Counted from the stretch's first letter, positions 16,802-26,511 are shown. The stretch: 64,000 bases of DNA from Extensimonas perlucida (GCF_007655255.1 NZ_VMYE01000010.1:1-64000), one strand, 5' to 3'. Program-made: numbers and translations. Notes: generated by a model not told the origin, from the letters alone.

Positions 16802-19450
16802 TCAGCGGCTGCCGCGGCGGCCCTGCCAGCGCCGGCTGGCCCAGCGCAACAGCTCCAGCCAGGCCAGGCAGAGCGCCAGCAGGGCGGCGCCGGCCAGCCA
16901 TCCTTGCGTGCCCGGCAGGGTCAGCCCCATGAGTTCGCGCAGCCACGGGATGCCCAGCACTGCGAGCAGCAACAGCGCCATCACGCCGGCCATGCGCCGC
17001 AGCCAGGGGTTGGGGTCGGTAATGCCATGCCAGGGTGGATGCGCGAGGTCGCGGTTTGCCAGAATCAATAGCATCACGCCCAGCACCAGCGTGCAGAACA
17101 CCACGGCGCGGCCTTGTGCGGCGCTCCAGCCCGCAGCCACCAGCCAGGCTTGCCCTGCCAGCAGTGCGGCGCCCATGCCCAGCCCTTGCGCGGCGCCGAG
17201 CAACAGCGGCGCGGCGGCAAAGGGCGAATCCGTCACGGGCCGCGGAGGGCGCTGCATCAGGTCGTCGTCTTCGGGTTCGGCCTCGAAGACGATGGAGCAG
17301 ATCGGGTCTATCAGCAGTTCCAGCAGCACGATGTGCACGGGCAGCAGCAGCACCGGCCAGTGCAGCAGCGTGGGTACGAGCGCCAGCGCAATGATGGGTA
17401 CATGCACGGCAAAGACGAAGCGCGTGGCCTTGCGGATGTTGTCGTCTATGCGCCGCCCCTGGCGAATCGCCGCGACGATGCGGGCAAAGCTGTCGTCGAG
17501 CAGCACCAGCGCGGCGGCCTCGCGCGCCACGTCGGTGCCACGCTCGCCCATCGCGATGCCCACGTCCGCCGCCTTGAGTGCCGGTGCATCGTTGACGCCA
17601 TCGCCGGTCATGGCCACGACCTCGCCGTCCGCGCGCAGCGCTTGCACCAGGCGCAGCTTGTGCTGTGGCTTGAGGCGCGCGCACAAGTCCACGTGCTGCA
17701 GGCGCGCGCGCAGTGCCGCGTCGTCGAGTACCTCGATCTCGGCGCCGGTGATGACGTCGGGGCGCTCCGACAGACCCACCTGCTGCGCAATGGCGCGCGC
17801 CGTCGCCGGGTGGTCGCCCGTCATCATGATCACGCGCACGCCGGCGGCACGGCATTCGGCCAGCGCGGCAGGGACGTCGGCGCGCGGCGGGTCGGCCAGC
17901 GCCACCAAGCCCAGGAATTCGAACTCGAAGTCGTGCTGGCTGGCCGGCCAGGGCGGCGCGCCGTCTGTCGCAGGCGCGGTATCCGTCCAGCGCCCACGCG
18001 CCACGCCCAGCACGCGCAGCCCGCGCTCGGCCATGGCTTGCGTCTGGCGCTGGATGGCTTCGCGCTGCGCAGGAGCCAGGTGGCACAGATCGGCAACGGC
18101 TTCGGGTGCGCCCTTGGTGGCGAGTAGGTGCTGCGTCGGGTCGCTGCTCGCATAGACGCGCGTCATGGCCAGGATTTCGCCCGAGAGCGCGTATTCGAAC
18201 TCGGGCTCGCGCCCATCGTGCACATGCTCGGTGCCCGCGAGCCAGTGGTGGCCGAAAGCCTGGATGGCTTTTTCCATGGGGTCGAACGGATCGCCCGGCG
18301 TGGCCAGCATGGCGAATTCGGTCAGCGGGTGAAATGGCTCGGGCAGGCTTTGCGCATTTTCGGGGCGGAAATGCGCCTCGGGGATAGCGAGCTCGGCCAC
18401 GGCCATGCGGTTGACGGTGAGCGTGCCGGTCTTGTCCACCGCGAGCACGGTGATCGCACCCAGCGCCTCGACCGCGGCGACGCGCCGCGTCAGCACCTTC
18501 TGCTGTGCGATGCGCCAGGCGCCGAGCGCAAGGAACACGGTGAGGATCACGGGGATTTCTTCCGGCAGGATGGCCATGGCGAGCGCGATGCCGGACAGCA
18601 GGCTTTCGAGCAGGGGCCTGCCATCCCACCACCAGCCCAGCAGCACCTGGGCCATGGCCAGCAGGCTGGCCAGCAGGCCGATGCGACGCACCAGGGTGCG
18701 CGAATCCTGTTGCAGCGCCGAAGGGGGTTCGATGGTCGCGGCCAGGTCGGCGCCTATGCGCCCCACGGCTGTCTTGGCCGCCGTGGCGCAGACCTGAGCG
18801 ATGCCTACACCGCGCGTCACCACGGTGCTGGCGTACAACTGGTGCGCTTCCTCGTCCTGCGCGCCTGCGTTGGCGTGTGCGGAGCCGGGCGCGGACGGGC
18901 GCGGCAGCTTGGCCACGGGGACGGATTCGCCCGTGAGCAGCGATTCATCGACCTCGAGCTGGCCGTCCAGCAGCACGGCATCGGCGGCAACGCGGTCGCC
19001 CTCGTGCAACACCAGCAGGTCGCCGCACACCACGTCACGGCCGGGGATGCGCTGCTCCTGCCCGTCGCGCAGCACCAGCGCACGCGGAGCCGACAGGTCG
19101 CGCAGCGATTCCAGCGCGCGCTGCGTGCGGCGCTCCTGCACCAGCGTGATGCCGATGACCACAAACACGAAGCCCAGCAGGAACATGGCCTCGCCCCGGT
19201 CGCCCAGCGCCAGATAGATGCCGCCCGCAGCCAGCAGCATCAGGAACATCGGCTCGGTAAGCACCTCGCGCACGATCGCCCAGGTGGACTTGGGTGCGCT
19301 GCCAGGCAACAGGTTGGGGCCGTCGGCGGCGAGGCGCCGCGCTGCTTCGGCGCTGCTCAGGCCGCGCGGGAGGGACGGTGCAGCAGGGGTAGCGCTGGCG
19401 GCGTCAGCAGAGGCAGGAACGGGTGATGCGGGGCTCTGAGAGGAAGGCAT
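16802..19450 (-). CDS. P-type cation-transporting ATPase (HAD-IC, P2-like)
   Basis: ATP-driven cation pump of about 882 residues. Actuator motif LLTGESVPV is near 175. The M4 ion site reads AILPEEIPVIL, with PEE in place of a PEG-type motif. Phosphorylation motif DKTGTLT is near 338, TKGAPEAV marks the nucleotide domain, and MTGDGVNDAPALK is near 617. Ten hydrophobic segments fit the P2 architecture, and no N-terminal CXXC heavy-metal domain exists, so it is not a CopA/ZntA type. Calcium, manganese or another non-heavy metal is likely. The start MPSSQSPASP gives a Pro/Ala/Ser-rich leader of about 30 residues. It ends 8 bp from the CDF stop and begins 24 bp after ppx ends, on the same strand as ppx. 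Confidence 0.9.
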   Translation of the reverse strand: MPSSQSPASPVPASADAASATPAAPSLPRGLSSAEAARRLAADGPNLLPGSAPKSTWAIVREVLTEPMFLMLLAAGGIYLALGDRGEAMFLLGFVFVVIGITLVQERRTQRALESLRDLSAPRALVLRDGQEQRIPGRDVVCGDLLVLHEGDRVAADAVLLDGQLEVDESLLTGESVPVAKLPRPSAPGSAHANAGAQDEEAHQLYASTVVTRGVGIAQVCATAAKTAVGRIGADLAATIEPPSALQQDSRTLVRRIGLLASLLAMAQVLLGWWWDGRPLLESLLSGIALAMAILPEEIPVILTVFLALGAWRIAQQKVLTRRVAAVEALGAITVLAVDKTGTLTVNRMAVAELAIPEAHFRPENAQSLPEPFHPLTEFAMLATPGDPFDPMEKAIQAFGHHWLAGTEHVHDGREPEFEYALSGEILAMTRVYASSDPTQHLLATKGAPEAVADLCHLAPAQREAIQRQTQAMAERGLRVLGVARGRWTDTAPATDGAPPWPASQHDFEFEFLGLVALADPPRADVPAALAECRAAGVRVIMMTGDHPATARAIAQQVGLSERPDVITGAEIEVLDDAALRARLQHVDLCARLKPQHKLRLVQALRADGEVVAMTGDGVNDAPALKAADVGIAMGERGTDVAREAAALVLLDDSFARIVAAIRQGRRIDDNIRKATRFVFAVHVPIIALALVPTLLHWPVLLLPVHIVLLELLIDPICSIVFEAEPEDDDLMQRPPRPVTDSPFAAAPLLLGAAQGLGMGAALLAGQAWLVAAGWSAAQGRAVVFCTLVLGVMLLILANRDLAHPPWHGITDPNPWLRRMAGVMALLLLAVLGIPWLRELMGLTLPGTQGWLAGAALLALCLAWLELLRWASRRWQGRRGSR

Positions 19451-19473
19451 GGCAGCTCCTGCACGTTGGGTGC

Positions 19474-20958
19474 TCAACTCAACTCTAGCAGCAGCTCCCA
19501 CGGAGTTTTTTGCCAGGCCAGGGCTTCTTCCCGCAGCAAATAGGCCGATTGTGGGTAGGCTGCAGCCCAGCCCGGACGGGTGCTGAGGTGGTGGCTGGAG
19601 CTGTGCGCTTGCAGGGTCAAGCCGAGCATGTCTGGCTCCCGGCGCGCGTGGCACAGCGCCACGGCCAGCCGCAAGCACAACAGCTGGCGGGCGAGATGGG
19701 GGTCATTGTGCAGCTCGGCCTCGATTTTGCGGACCTTGCCGCGCTGCCCCAGCACCAATAGGCCCAGCCGGTGCAACTCTGGCACGGTGAAACCAGGCAC
19801 GTCGGTGTTGTCCAGGATGTAGGCGCCATGCCGGTGCGCTTCGCTGTGTGAGATCAGGCTGCCGATTTCATGCAGGCGTGCTGCCCATTCGAGCTCGCGT
19901 GCCGCGCTGGCTTGGCCCTCGGGTATCGCCTGGAGGAATAGCGCCTGGGCCGTGCGTGCCACGCGCTCGGCCTGGGCGGCATCCACGGCGAAGCGCTGCA
20001 TCAGCCCCCGCACCGTAGTGGCGCGCAGATCGGTGTCTGGTTGTTCGCGGTCGAGCAGGTCATACAGCGCCCCTTGGCGCAGCGCGCCTTGGGCTACCTG
20101 TATTTGCTCGATCTGCAGCAGTTCAAAAATGGCCCTGAGCACGCTGAGGCCACCGCCAATCACCGCCCGGCGGTCGTCCTTGAGCCCTTCGAGGCGCACT
20201 CGTTCGGCGCTCTGTGCGCGCAACAGGCGCTCGTGCAGCCAGTGCAGCCCCTCGAGGGTCACGACGTCGGAGGGGCAGACCTGGGCCTGCGCCAGGATGT
20301 CGCCAATGGCGCCCACCGTTCCCGAGGAACCGTAGGCAATGCTCCAGGCGCCCGGGTGGAAGGTGTCCAGCGCTTCATCGAGCACTGCCTTGGCGGCAAT
20401 CTCTGCAGCGCGAAAGGCCTCAGGTGTGAAGGCGCCGTCAGCAAAGTAACGCATGGACCACGCGACGCTGCCCACGCGAAACGATGCCATGGCGTGGGGG
20501 GTGAATTGCTGGCCAATGATGAACTCGGTGGAGCGCCCGCCGATGTCCACCACGAGCCGGCGCTCATCGGACTGCGGCAGCAGACGCGAGACGCCTTGGT
20601 AGATCAACCGGGCCTCTTCGGGGCCGGAAATGACCTCTATGGGGTAGCCGAGGGCTTCGCTGGCGCGCGCCAGGAACTCCTGCCGGTTGCGCGCTTCACG
20701 CAGCGTCTGCGTGGCGACGGCACGTACCTGCGAGGGCGCAAAATCTGCCAGACGCTCCCCGAAACGCGCCAGGCAATCCCAGCCGCGCTGCATGGCCTCG
20801 GGCGTGAGATTGCGGTTTTCGTCGAGACCGCTGCCCAGGCGGACGGTTTCTTTGCGGTATTCGGTGCGCTGGATGTGACCGTAGGCGAAGCGGCCGATTT
20901 CGAGACGAAAGCTGTTGGATCCTAGATCCACGGCGGCAAGCAGGGTTCCGTTGTGCAT
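19474..20958 (-). CDS. ppx: Exopolyphosphatase (Ppx/GppA family)
   Basis: Releases phosphate from the ends of inorganic polyphosphate. It has 494 residues and the ASKHA nucleotide/phosphate fold: AAVDLGSNSFRLEIGR at the N terminus, VVDIGGRSTEFIIG near 160 to 175 and YGSSGTVGAIGD near 230. An HD-like helical C-terminal domain carries ARLHEIGSLISHSEAHRHGAYI near 385. The start MHNGTLLAAVD at 20958 is chosen over a codon 13 positions upstream. The gene diverges from pstS, and a Pho box oriented towards it lies about 110 bp upstream, so it is probably induced by phosphate limitation together with the transporter. Confidence 0.95.
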   Translation of the reverse strand: MHNGTLLAAVDLGSNSFRLEIGRFAYGHIQRTEYRKETVRLGSGLDENRNLTPEAMQRGWDCLARFGERLADFAPSQVRAVATQTLREARNRQEFLARASEALGYPIEVISGPEEARLIYQGVSRLLPQSDERRLVVDIGGRSTEFIIGQQFTPHAMASFRVGSVAWSMRYFADGAFTPEAFRAAEIAAKAVLDEALDTFHPGAWSIAYGSSGTVGAIGDILAQAQVCPSDVVTLEGLHWLHERLLRAQSAERVRLEGLKDDRRAVIGGGLSVLRAIFELLQIEQIQVAQGALRQGALYDLLDREQPDTDLRATTVRGLMQRFAVDAAQAERVARTAQALFLQAIPEGQASAARELEWAARLHEIGSLISHSEAHRHGAYILDNTDVPGFTVPELHRLGLLVLGQRGKVRKIEAELHNDPHLARQLLCLRLAVALCHARREPDMLGLTLQAHSSSHHLSTRPGWAAAYPQSAYLLREEALAWQKTPWELLLELS

Positions 20959-21050
20959 TTTCTTGCGCAGGTCGCGCCAATTCCAGCCGGGCAGCATAAC
21001 AGACAGGGAAAGCCTGCAGACCCTTGGCCTGGGCTGCGCGAGCGCAATCT

Positions 21051-21084
21051 ATGCTAGGTTACGTGTATGACAAAAAGGTGACGT
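21051..21084 (-). promoter_or_regulatory. Pho box and -10 element for ppx
   Basis: Read on the minus strand, two 7-base direct repeats ACGTCAC and TTGTCAT are separated by CTTT (21067 to 21084). This matches the PhoB target of two CTGTCAT-like repeats with a 4-base spacer. Ten bases further downstream is TAGCAT (21051 to 21056), the spacing expected when PhoB replaces the -35 contact. The first repeat is the weaker one. Confidence 0.66.
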
Positions 21085-21116
21085 AGGAAGCGGGCTGCGT
21101 GCGATGTAATTTTCGA

Positions 21117-21150
21117 TAGTCATGCAATTGTCATGAGGCGCAACTACATT
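21117..21150 (+). promoter_or_regulatory. Pho box and -10 element for pstS
   Basis: Direct repeats TAGTCAT and TTGTCAT with spacer GCAA (21117 to 21134) match the PhoB binding pattern. TACATT at 21145 to 21150, 10 bases after the box, is a suitable -10. This would place the transcript start near 21157 and the ribosome site AAGAGG just before the pstS ATG. It drives the whole pst-pho operon. Confidence 0.78.
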
Positions 21151-21184
21151 CGTGCGTCCCTACTCACTCTCAAGAGGTCTTTCC

Positions 21185-22231
21185 ATGCAGATGTCTTTGT
21201 CTCGCGTTTTGGCGGCTGGTGTCGCAGCTGCTGGTGTGTTTTCTGCCGCTTATGCGCAGGAAGTGAAGGAAATTACCGGTGCAGGCGCAAGCTTCCCTGC
21301 TCCGTTGTATTCCAAGTGGGCGGCCGATTACTACAAGGCGACGGGTGTGAAGGTCAACTACCAGTCTGTGGGTTCCGGCGCCGGACTCAAACAGATCGAG
21401 GCCAAGACCGTGGCTTTTGGCGCGTCCGACATGCCCTTGAAGGAAGATGAGCTCGAGAAAAAGGGCTTGGTGCAGTTCCCGACCGTGATCGGTGGCGTGG
21501 TTCCCGTGGTCAATATCAAGGGCATGGAGCCTGGCAAGCTTAAGCTCAATGGCCAGGTGCTCGGTGACATTTACCTGGGCAAGATCACCAAGTGGAATGA
21601 CCCTGCCATTGCAGCGCTGAACCCCGGCGTGGAGCTTCCTGATGCGGCCATTTCGCCGGTGCGCCGTGCCGATGGCTCTGGCACCACGTTCGTGTTCACC
21701 AACTACCTCTCCAAGGTCAATGCCGAGTGGAAGAGCAAGGTGGGTGAGGGCACCGCAGTGAACTGGCCCGTAGGTGCGGGCGGCAAGGGGAATGAGGGCG
21801 TTGCCGCCTTCGTGGGGCGCCTGCCGAATTCGATTGGCTATGTCGAGTACGCCTACGTCAAGCAAAACAAAATGGCCTACGTGCAAATGCAGAACGCTGC
21901 CGGCCGTTTCGTCTCGCCCGACGATGATGCTTTCAAGGCTGCCGCCGCCGGCGCGGTGTGGCCCAAGAGTTTTTACCTGATCTTGACGAACCAGCCTGGC
22001 AATGCAACCTGGCCGATCACGAACCCTACGTTCATCCTGATGCACAAGGTGCAGGAAAAGCCTGCCGAAGCGACTGCATCGCTCAAATTCTTTGAGTGGA
22101 CGTACAAAAATGGCGACAAGACCGCCACGGACTTGGACTATGTGCCGCTGCCCGCAAGCGTGAAGGACATGGTTGTGAAATCTTGGGCTGAGATCAAGGA
22201 TGCCTCGGGCCATCCGGTTTCGTTGAAGTAA
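21185..22231 (+). CDS. pstS: Periplasmic phosphate-binding protein PstS
   Basis: High-affinity phosphate receptor of the PstSCAB ABC importer, 348 residues. A clear Sec signal peptide (MQMSLSRVLAAGVAAAGV...AYA) is cleaved before QEVKEITG. Phosphate-site segments GAGASFPAPLYSKW, ASDMPL and RADGSGTTFVFTNYLS are typical. The chosen ATG at 21185 follows an AAGAGG site; an ATG at 21152 in the same frame would lie on the proposed transcript start. The first gene of the operon, it is separated from pstC by 112 bp that contain a hairpin followed by T residues. Confidence 0.97.
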   Translation: MQMSLSRVLAAGVAAAGVFSAAYAQEVKEITGAGASFPAPLYSKWAADYYKATGVKVNYQSVGSGAGLKQIEAKTVAFGASDMPLKEDELEKKGLVQFPTVIGGVVPVVNIKGMEPGKLKLNGQVLGDIYLGKITKWNDPAIAALNPGVELPDAAISPVRRADGSGTTFVFTNYLSKVNAEWKSKVGEGTAVNWPVGAGGKGNEGVAAFVGRLPNSIGYVEYAYVKQNKMAYVQMQNAAGRFVSPDDDAFKAAAAGAVWPKSFYLILTNQPGNATWPITNPTFILMHKVQEKPAEATASLKFFEWTYKNGDKTATDLDYVPLPASVKDMVVKSWAEIKDASGHPVSLK

Positions 22232-22240
22232 GCATCCTCT

Positions 22241-22285
22241 GGCGGGCTGCCGAGCGCAAAGCTGGAGCGGTCCGCCGGGATTTTT
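22241..22285 (+). terminator. Possible attenuating hairpin between pstS and pstC
   Basis: GGCGG at 22241 pairs with CCGCC at 22272, and a TTTTT run begins at 22281. The stem is short with a large loop, so termination is probably partial. It would explain higher production of the binding protein than of the membrane components. Confidence 0.4.
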
Positions 22286-22343
22286 GCCCTGCAAAGGCAA
22301 TTCGTGCGGATTAAATTTTTGTTGATGTCCAGAGGTTGCTGAC

Positions 22344-23369
22344 GTGTCCACTACCTTACCCGTGAGCCAGGCGCCGTCTGCCAAAGCGGTCGCTCGTGCC
22401 GAGAGAAGCACGCCGCCGTCCCGTCCGCCGGGGGTGTCGAATGTGCTGGCCGATCAGATTTTTGGCTGGCTTGCGCGCGCGGCAGCCACACTGACTTTGT
22501 TGCTGCTGGTGGGCATTTTGCTGTCCTTGGTGATCGGGGCATGGCCTTCCATTGCGCGCTACGGCCTGAGTTTTTTGGGGCGCAGCGTATGGGATCCAGT
22601 GCAGGATGAGTACGGCGGGCTGGTCATGATCTATGGCACGCTCGCGACCTCTTTCATCGCCTTGCTGATTGCGGTGCCGGTGAGTTTCGGCATCGCCTTG
22701 TTTTTGACAGAACTGTCGCCCGCGTGGCTCAAGCGCCCTCTGGGCACGGCGATTGAATTGCTTGCGGCGGTGCCGTCCATCGTTTATGGCATGTGGGGGT
22801 TGTTGGTGTTCGCCCCCATTCTTTCGCGCTTCGTGCAGCAACCTCTGCAGTCCCTTTTCCAAGGGGTGCCTTTCTTCGGAGACTTGGTGTCGGGGCCGCC
22901 TGTAGGGATAGGCATTTTGTCGGCCGGGATCATTCTGGCCATCATGATCATCCCGTTCATCGCCTCCGTGATGCGTGACGTGTTCGAGGTGACGCCACCC
23001 ATGCTCAAGGAATCGGCCTATGCGCTGGGCTCCACGACCTGGGAAGTGGTGTGGAAGGTCGTGCTGCCTTACACCAAGACCGGCGTGCTGGGCGGCATCA
23101 TGCTGGGGTTGGGGCGCGCGCTGGGCGAAACCATGGCCGTGACCTTCGTCATCGGCAACATGAACCAGCTCAAGACTTTTTCGCTCTTCGAGGCGGCCAA
23201 CAGCATCACCTCAGCGCTGGCCAACGAGTTTGCCGAGGCAGGCGAAGGGCTGCACCAGGCTTCGCTGATTTACCTTGGCTTGGTGCTGTTCTTCGTGACT
23301 TTTGTGGTACTCGCCTTGTCCAAGGTGCTGCTGATGCGCCTGCAAAAAAATGAAGGAGCACGCACATGA
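22344..23369 (+). CDS. pstC: Phosphate ABC transporter permease PstC
   Basis: Inner-membrane permease of the phosphate importer, 341 residues with six membrane segments after a soluble N-terminal tail of about 45 residues. The EAA loop that docks the ATPase is [40 protein letters not shown] (quoted here in parts: [12 protein letters not shown], then [12 protein letters not shown]). Translation appears to start at GTG (22344), preceded by AGAGG 10 bases upstream. It overlaps pstA by 4 bp (ATGA), indicating translational coupling. Confidence 0.95.
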   Translation: MSTTLPVSQAPSAKAVARAERSTPPSRPPGVSNVLADQIFGWLARAAATLTLLLLVGILLSLVIGAWPSIARYGLSFLGRSVWDPVQDEYGGLVMIYGTLATSFIALLIAVPVSFGIALFLTELSPAWLKRPLGTAIELLAAVPSIVYGMWGLLVFAPILSRFVQQPLQSLFQGVPFFGDLVSGPPVGIGILSAGIILAIMIIPFIASVMRDVFEVTPPMLKESAYALGSTTWEVVWKVVLPYTKTGVLGGIMLGLGRALGETMAVTFVIGNMNQLKTFSLFEAANSITSALANEFAEAGEGLHQASLIYLGLVLFFVTFVVLALSKVLLMRLQKNEGART

Positions 23370-24223
23370 GCACCGCCGCACAACGCATGGCGCTCTATCG
23401 CCAACGCAAGGGTGTCAATTACTTTGCCTTGACCTTGTCGTTGCTCGCCATGGTATTCGGGGTTTTTTGGCTTCTCTGGATCTTGTGGGAGACTTTACGG
23501 CTTGGCCTGGGCGGCTTCAGCCTGAGTTTGTTCACGCAAATGACTCCTCCGCCCAATGAAGATGGCGGTGGTTTGGCAAACGCGATCTTCGGGTCGTTCA
23601 TGATGGTGATGCTGGCGACCTTCGTCGGTACGCCCATAGGCATCATGGCAGGCGTGTTTCTGGCGGAATATGACAGAGGTAACAGCTGGCTGGCTTCGGT
23701 CACGCGCTTCGTCAACGACATTTTGCTGTCGGCGCCCAGTATCGTCATTGGCCTTTTCGTCTATGCCGCAGTGGTGGCGCGCTTCAGGAGTTTTTCCGCG
23801 TATGCGGGGGTGTTTGCCTTGGCCCTGATCGTGATCCCCGTGGTGATTCGCACGACCGAAAACATGCTTTTGCTGGTGCCTTCCAGTCTGCGCGAGGCCG
23901 CCTATGCGCTGGGTACGCCCAAGTGGAAGGTCATCACCCTGGTGACTTTGCGCGCCGCGCGCGCGGGCGTGATCACGGGTGTGCTGTTGGCAGTGGCGCG
24001 CATCGCGGGCGAGACGGCGCCCTTGCTGTTCACCTCGCTCAACAACCAGTTCTGGAGTGCCGACCTGTCCAAGCCCATGGCAAGCCTGCCTGTGACGATT
24101 TTCAAATTCGCCATGAGCCCCTATGAAAATTGGCAGCATCTCGCCTGGGCTGGGGTATTTTTGACCACGCTCGCGGTGCTGGGCCTCAACATCCTGGCCC
24201 GTGTGCTGACGCGCCAAAAGTGA
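23366..24223 (+). CDS. pstA: Phosphate ABC transporter permease PstA
   Basis: Second permease half of the phosphate importer, 285 residues and six membrane segments. The ATPase-docking loop reads [19 protein letters not shown] followed by [13 protein letters not shown], as in the PstA family. The ATG overlaps the pstC stop, and GAAGGAG supplies the ribosome site inside pstC. pstB begins 23 bp downstream. There is no fusion or truncation. Confidence 0.95.
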   Translation: MSTAAQRMALYRQRKGVNYFALTLSLLAMVFGVFWLLWILWETLRLGLGGFSLSLFTQMTPPPNEDGGGLANAIFGSFMMVMLATFVGTPIGIMAGVFLAEYDRGNSWLASVTRFVNDILLSAPSIVIGLFVYAAVVARFRSFSAYAGVFALALIVIPVVIRTTENMLLLVPSSLREAAYALGTPKWKVITLVTLRAARAGVITGVLLAVARIAGETAPLLFTSLNNQFWSADLSKPMASLPVTIFKFAMSPYENWQHLAWAGVFLTTLAVLGLNILARVLTRQK

Positions 24224-24246
24224 ACAAAGCAAGAAGGGATTCAAAC

Positions 24247-25038
24247 GTGTCCATCGCATCTACCGCCGCAGCTCCGACAGCCACCCGTCCCAAGCTTTCA
24301 GTGCGCGACTTGAATTTTTATTACGGCAAATTCCACGCCCTGAAAAATATTCAGCTGGATATTCCAGAACACAAGGTCACGGCCTTCATTGGGCCTTCGG
24401 GCTGTGGCAAGTCCACCTTGCTGCGTACTTTCAACCGCATGTACGAGCTCTACCCCGAGCAGCGCGCGCAAGGGCAAATATTGCTCGACGGTGAAGACCT
24501 GCTCACGAGCAAGCAAGACGTTGCCTTGCTGCGCGCAAGGGTGGGCATGGTGTTTCAAAAGCCTACGCCGTTTCCCATGTCCATCTACGACAACATCGCA
24601 TTCGGCGTGAAGCTGTTCGAAAACCTCAGCGCCTCCGAGATGGACGATCGCGTCGAATGGGCGCTGCGCAAGGCTGCGCTGTGGAGCGAAGTGAAGGACA
24701 AGCTTCAGCAAAGCGGCGCCAGCCTTTCGGGCGGCCAGCAGCAGCGCTTGTGCATCGCGCGTGGCATCGCGGTGAAGCCTGAGGTGTTGCTGCTCGACGA
24801 GCCCTGTTCCGCGCTCGACCCGATTTCCACGGGCAAAGTCGAGGAATTGATCGCCGAACTCAAGGACGAATACACGGTGGTGATCGTCACGCACAACATG
24901 CAGCAGGCAGCGCGTGTCAGCGATTACACGGCCTATATGTACCTCGGAGACCTGGTCGAGTTCGGCGAGACGGAACAGATGTTCTTCAAGCCCCAGCGCA
25001 AGGAGACCGAGGACTACATCACCGGCCGCTTCGGCTGA
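24247..25038 (+). CDS. pstB: Phosphate import ATP-binding protein PstB
   Basis: ABC ATPase that powers PstSCA, 263 residues. Walker A is GPSGCGKST, the Q-loop is in [11 protein letters not shown], the signature is LSGGQQQR, Walker B is [13 protein letters not shown] and the switch His is in [13 protein letters not shown]. The start is taken as GTG at 24247 ([10 protein letters not shown]), preceded by AAGAAGGGA; no ATG lies at a suitable place. The next gene, phoU, follows after 16 bp. Two GTG starts (pstC and pstB) in the same operon are noteworthy but not rare at this GC content. Confidence 0.96.
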   Translation: MSIASTAAAPTATRPKLSVRDLNFYYGKFHALKNIQLDIPEHKVTAFIGPSGCGKSTLLRTFNRMYELYPEQRAQGQILLDGEDLLTSKQDVALLRARVGMVFQKPTPFPMSIYDNIAFGVKLFENLSASEMDDRVEWALRKAALWSEVKDKLQQSGASLSGGQQQRLCIARGIAVKPEVLLLDEPCSALDPISTGKVEELIAELKDEYTVVIVTHNMQQAARVSDYTAYMYLGDLVEFGETEQMFFKPQRKETEDYITGRFG

Positions 25039-25054
25039 GGCAAGGAGACGAACC

Positions 25055-25759
25055 ATGACAGAAAAGCATCTCTCGTCGCAATTCGACAACGAGCTCAATA
25101 CGGTGTCTGCGCGTCTCATGGAAATGGGCGGGCTCGTCGAGGCGCAGATCCGCCAGGCGATCTATGCGCTTTCGCAGTTCAATATCGATGCGGCACTGCA
25201 GGTGATGGCGATCGAGCACCGCGTCAACGCCATGGAGGTCGAGGTGGACCAGGAGTTGACCACGATCATCGCCCGGCGCCAGCCCACGGCGCGGGATCTG
25301 CGCCTGCTGATTGCCTTTTCCAAGGCCACGACCAATCTCGAGCGCATGGGGGATGAAGCCAACCGCATGGCGCGCATGGTCAAGTCCATCATCGAGAGCG
25401 GCTCTGCGCGCTCCTTGCCTGCGGGTGAACTGCGCGTGGCGGCCGACTTGGCTTCGGCGCAGTTGCGCAAGGCGCTCGATGCGCTCGCGCGCCTCGACAC
25501 CAAGGCGGCGGTCGCCATTCTCAAGGAGGACGATCTGATCGATCAGGAGTTCGACGGCTTCGTGCGCAAACTCATCACCTACATGATGGAAGACCCGCGC
25601 ACGATCTCGCCCAGCCTCGACCTGCTGTTCCTGGCCAAGGCCATAGAGCGCATTGGCGACCACTCCAAGAACCTGGCCGAGCTGATCATCTATTTGGTCG
25701 AGGGCAAGGATGTGCGCCACAGAACCATGGACGAAATCGAATCCACTTTGATGCAATGA
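25055..25759 (+). CDS. phoU: Phosphate signalling protein PhoU
   Basis: Cytosolic regulator that links the Pst transporter to PhoR and keeps the Pho regulon off when phosphate is plentiful. It has 234 residues forming two three-helix PhoU repeats. The metal-binding motif of the first repeat appears as TTNLERMGDEANRMARM (near 105) and of the second as AKAIERIGDHSKNLAE (near 200). A good ribosome site AAGGAG precedes ATG 25055. The stop is followed by phoB after 12 bp, so the sensor and regulator are in one transcript with the transporter. Confidence 0.96.
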   Translation: MTEKHLSSQFDNELNTVSARLMEMGGLVEAQIRQAIYALSQFNIDAALQVMAIEHRVNAMEVEVDQELTTIIARRQPTARDLRLLIAFSKATTNLERMGDEANRMARMVKSIIESGSARSLPAGELRVAADLASAQLRKALDALARLDTKAAVAILKEDDLIDQEFDGFVRKLITYMMEDPRTISPSLDLLFLAKAIERIGDHSKNLAELIIYLVEGKDVRHRTMDEIESTLMQ

Positions 25760-25771
25760 GTGGGAGTTCTG

Positions 25772-26479
25772 ATGAAAAAAATGCCACAGGTGTTGATCGT
25801 CGAGGATGAGCCAGCCATTGCCGAGCTCATTGCGGTGAATCTGCGTCACAACGGTTTGCAGCCCATCTGGGCGGAAGATGGTGATTCGGCACAGCGGGAG
25901 ATCGATGCGGTGCTGCCCGACGTGATCCTGCTCGACTGGATGCTGCCGGGGCAAAGCGGGCTGGCCCTGGCGCGCAAATGGCGTGCCGATGGCCGCACCA
26001 AAGCCGTGCCCATCATCATGCTCACCGCGCGCGGCGACGAGCCCGACAAGGTCGCGGGGCTGGACGCCGGTGCCGACGACTACATCACCAAGCCCTTTTC
26101 CACGCAGGAACTGCTTGCGCGCATCCGCGCCGTGCTGCGCCGCCGCGCGCCCGAGCAGGTCAATGACAGCGTGGCGCAGGGCGATCTGGTGCTCGACGCC
26201 GGCACGCACCGCGTAACCTACCAGGGGCGTGCGCTCAAGATCGGGCCGACAGAGTTCAAACTGCTGCACTTTTTTATGAAGCATGCCGAGCGCGTGCACA
26301 GCCGGGCCCAGTTGCTCGACAAGGTGTGGGGCGACCATGTGTTCATCGAGGAACGCACGGTCGATGTGCACGTCAAGCGCCTGCGCGAGGCCTTGGGTGC
26401 CGCAGGCGTGATGGTCGAGACCGTGCGCGGCGCGGGATACCGCTTCACGAGCCAGCCGCCGGCTTTGATGCAGGCCTGA
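25772..26479 (+). CDS. phoB: Phosphate regulon response regulator PhoB
   Basis: OmpR-type transcription factor that binds Pho boxes when phosphorylated by PhoR, 235 residues. Receiver: acidic pocket EDE at 11 to 13, phospho-acceptor Asp55 in VILLDWMLPG, Thr in MLTARGDE and Lys in ITKPFS. The winged-helix domain runs from about 130 to 228 (RAQLLDKVWG, ERTVDVHVKRLREAL, VRGAGYRF). The start MKKMPQVLIVEDE follows GGGAG five bases upstream; an in-frame GTG 12 bases earlier touches the phoU stop and is less likely. The two Pho boxes between ppx and pstS are its probable local targets. Confidence 0.96.
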   Translation: MKKMPQVLIVEDEPAIAELIAVNLRHNGLQPIWAEDGDSAQREIDAVLPDVILLDWMLPGQSGLALARKWRADGRTKAVPIIMLTARGDEPDKVAGLDAGADDYITKPFSTQELLARIRAVLRRRAPEQVNDSVAQGDLVLDAGTHRVTYQGRALKIGPTEFKLLHFFMKHAERVHSRAQLLDKVWGDHVFIEERTVDVHVKRLREALGAAGVMVETVRGAGYRFTSQPPALMQA

Positions 26480-26511
26480 ACGCGCCCCTTTTTTCGAGTC
26501 ACGACCCTGGC

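Noticed and set aside
16140-18632. 830-codon minus-strand frame overlapping the P-type ATPase and CDF genes
   Set aside because: Different frame from the ATPase, extremely Arg/Ala/His-rich, and it crosses two convergent real genes.
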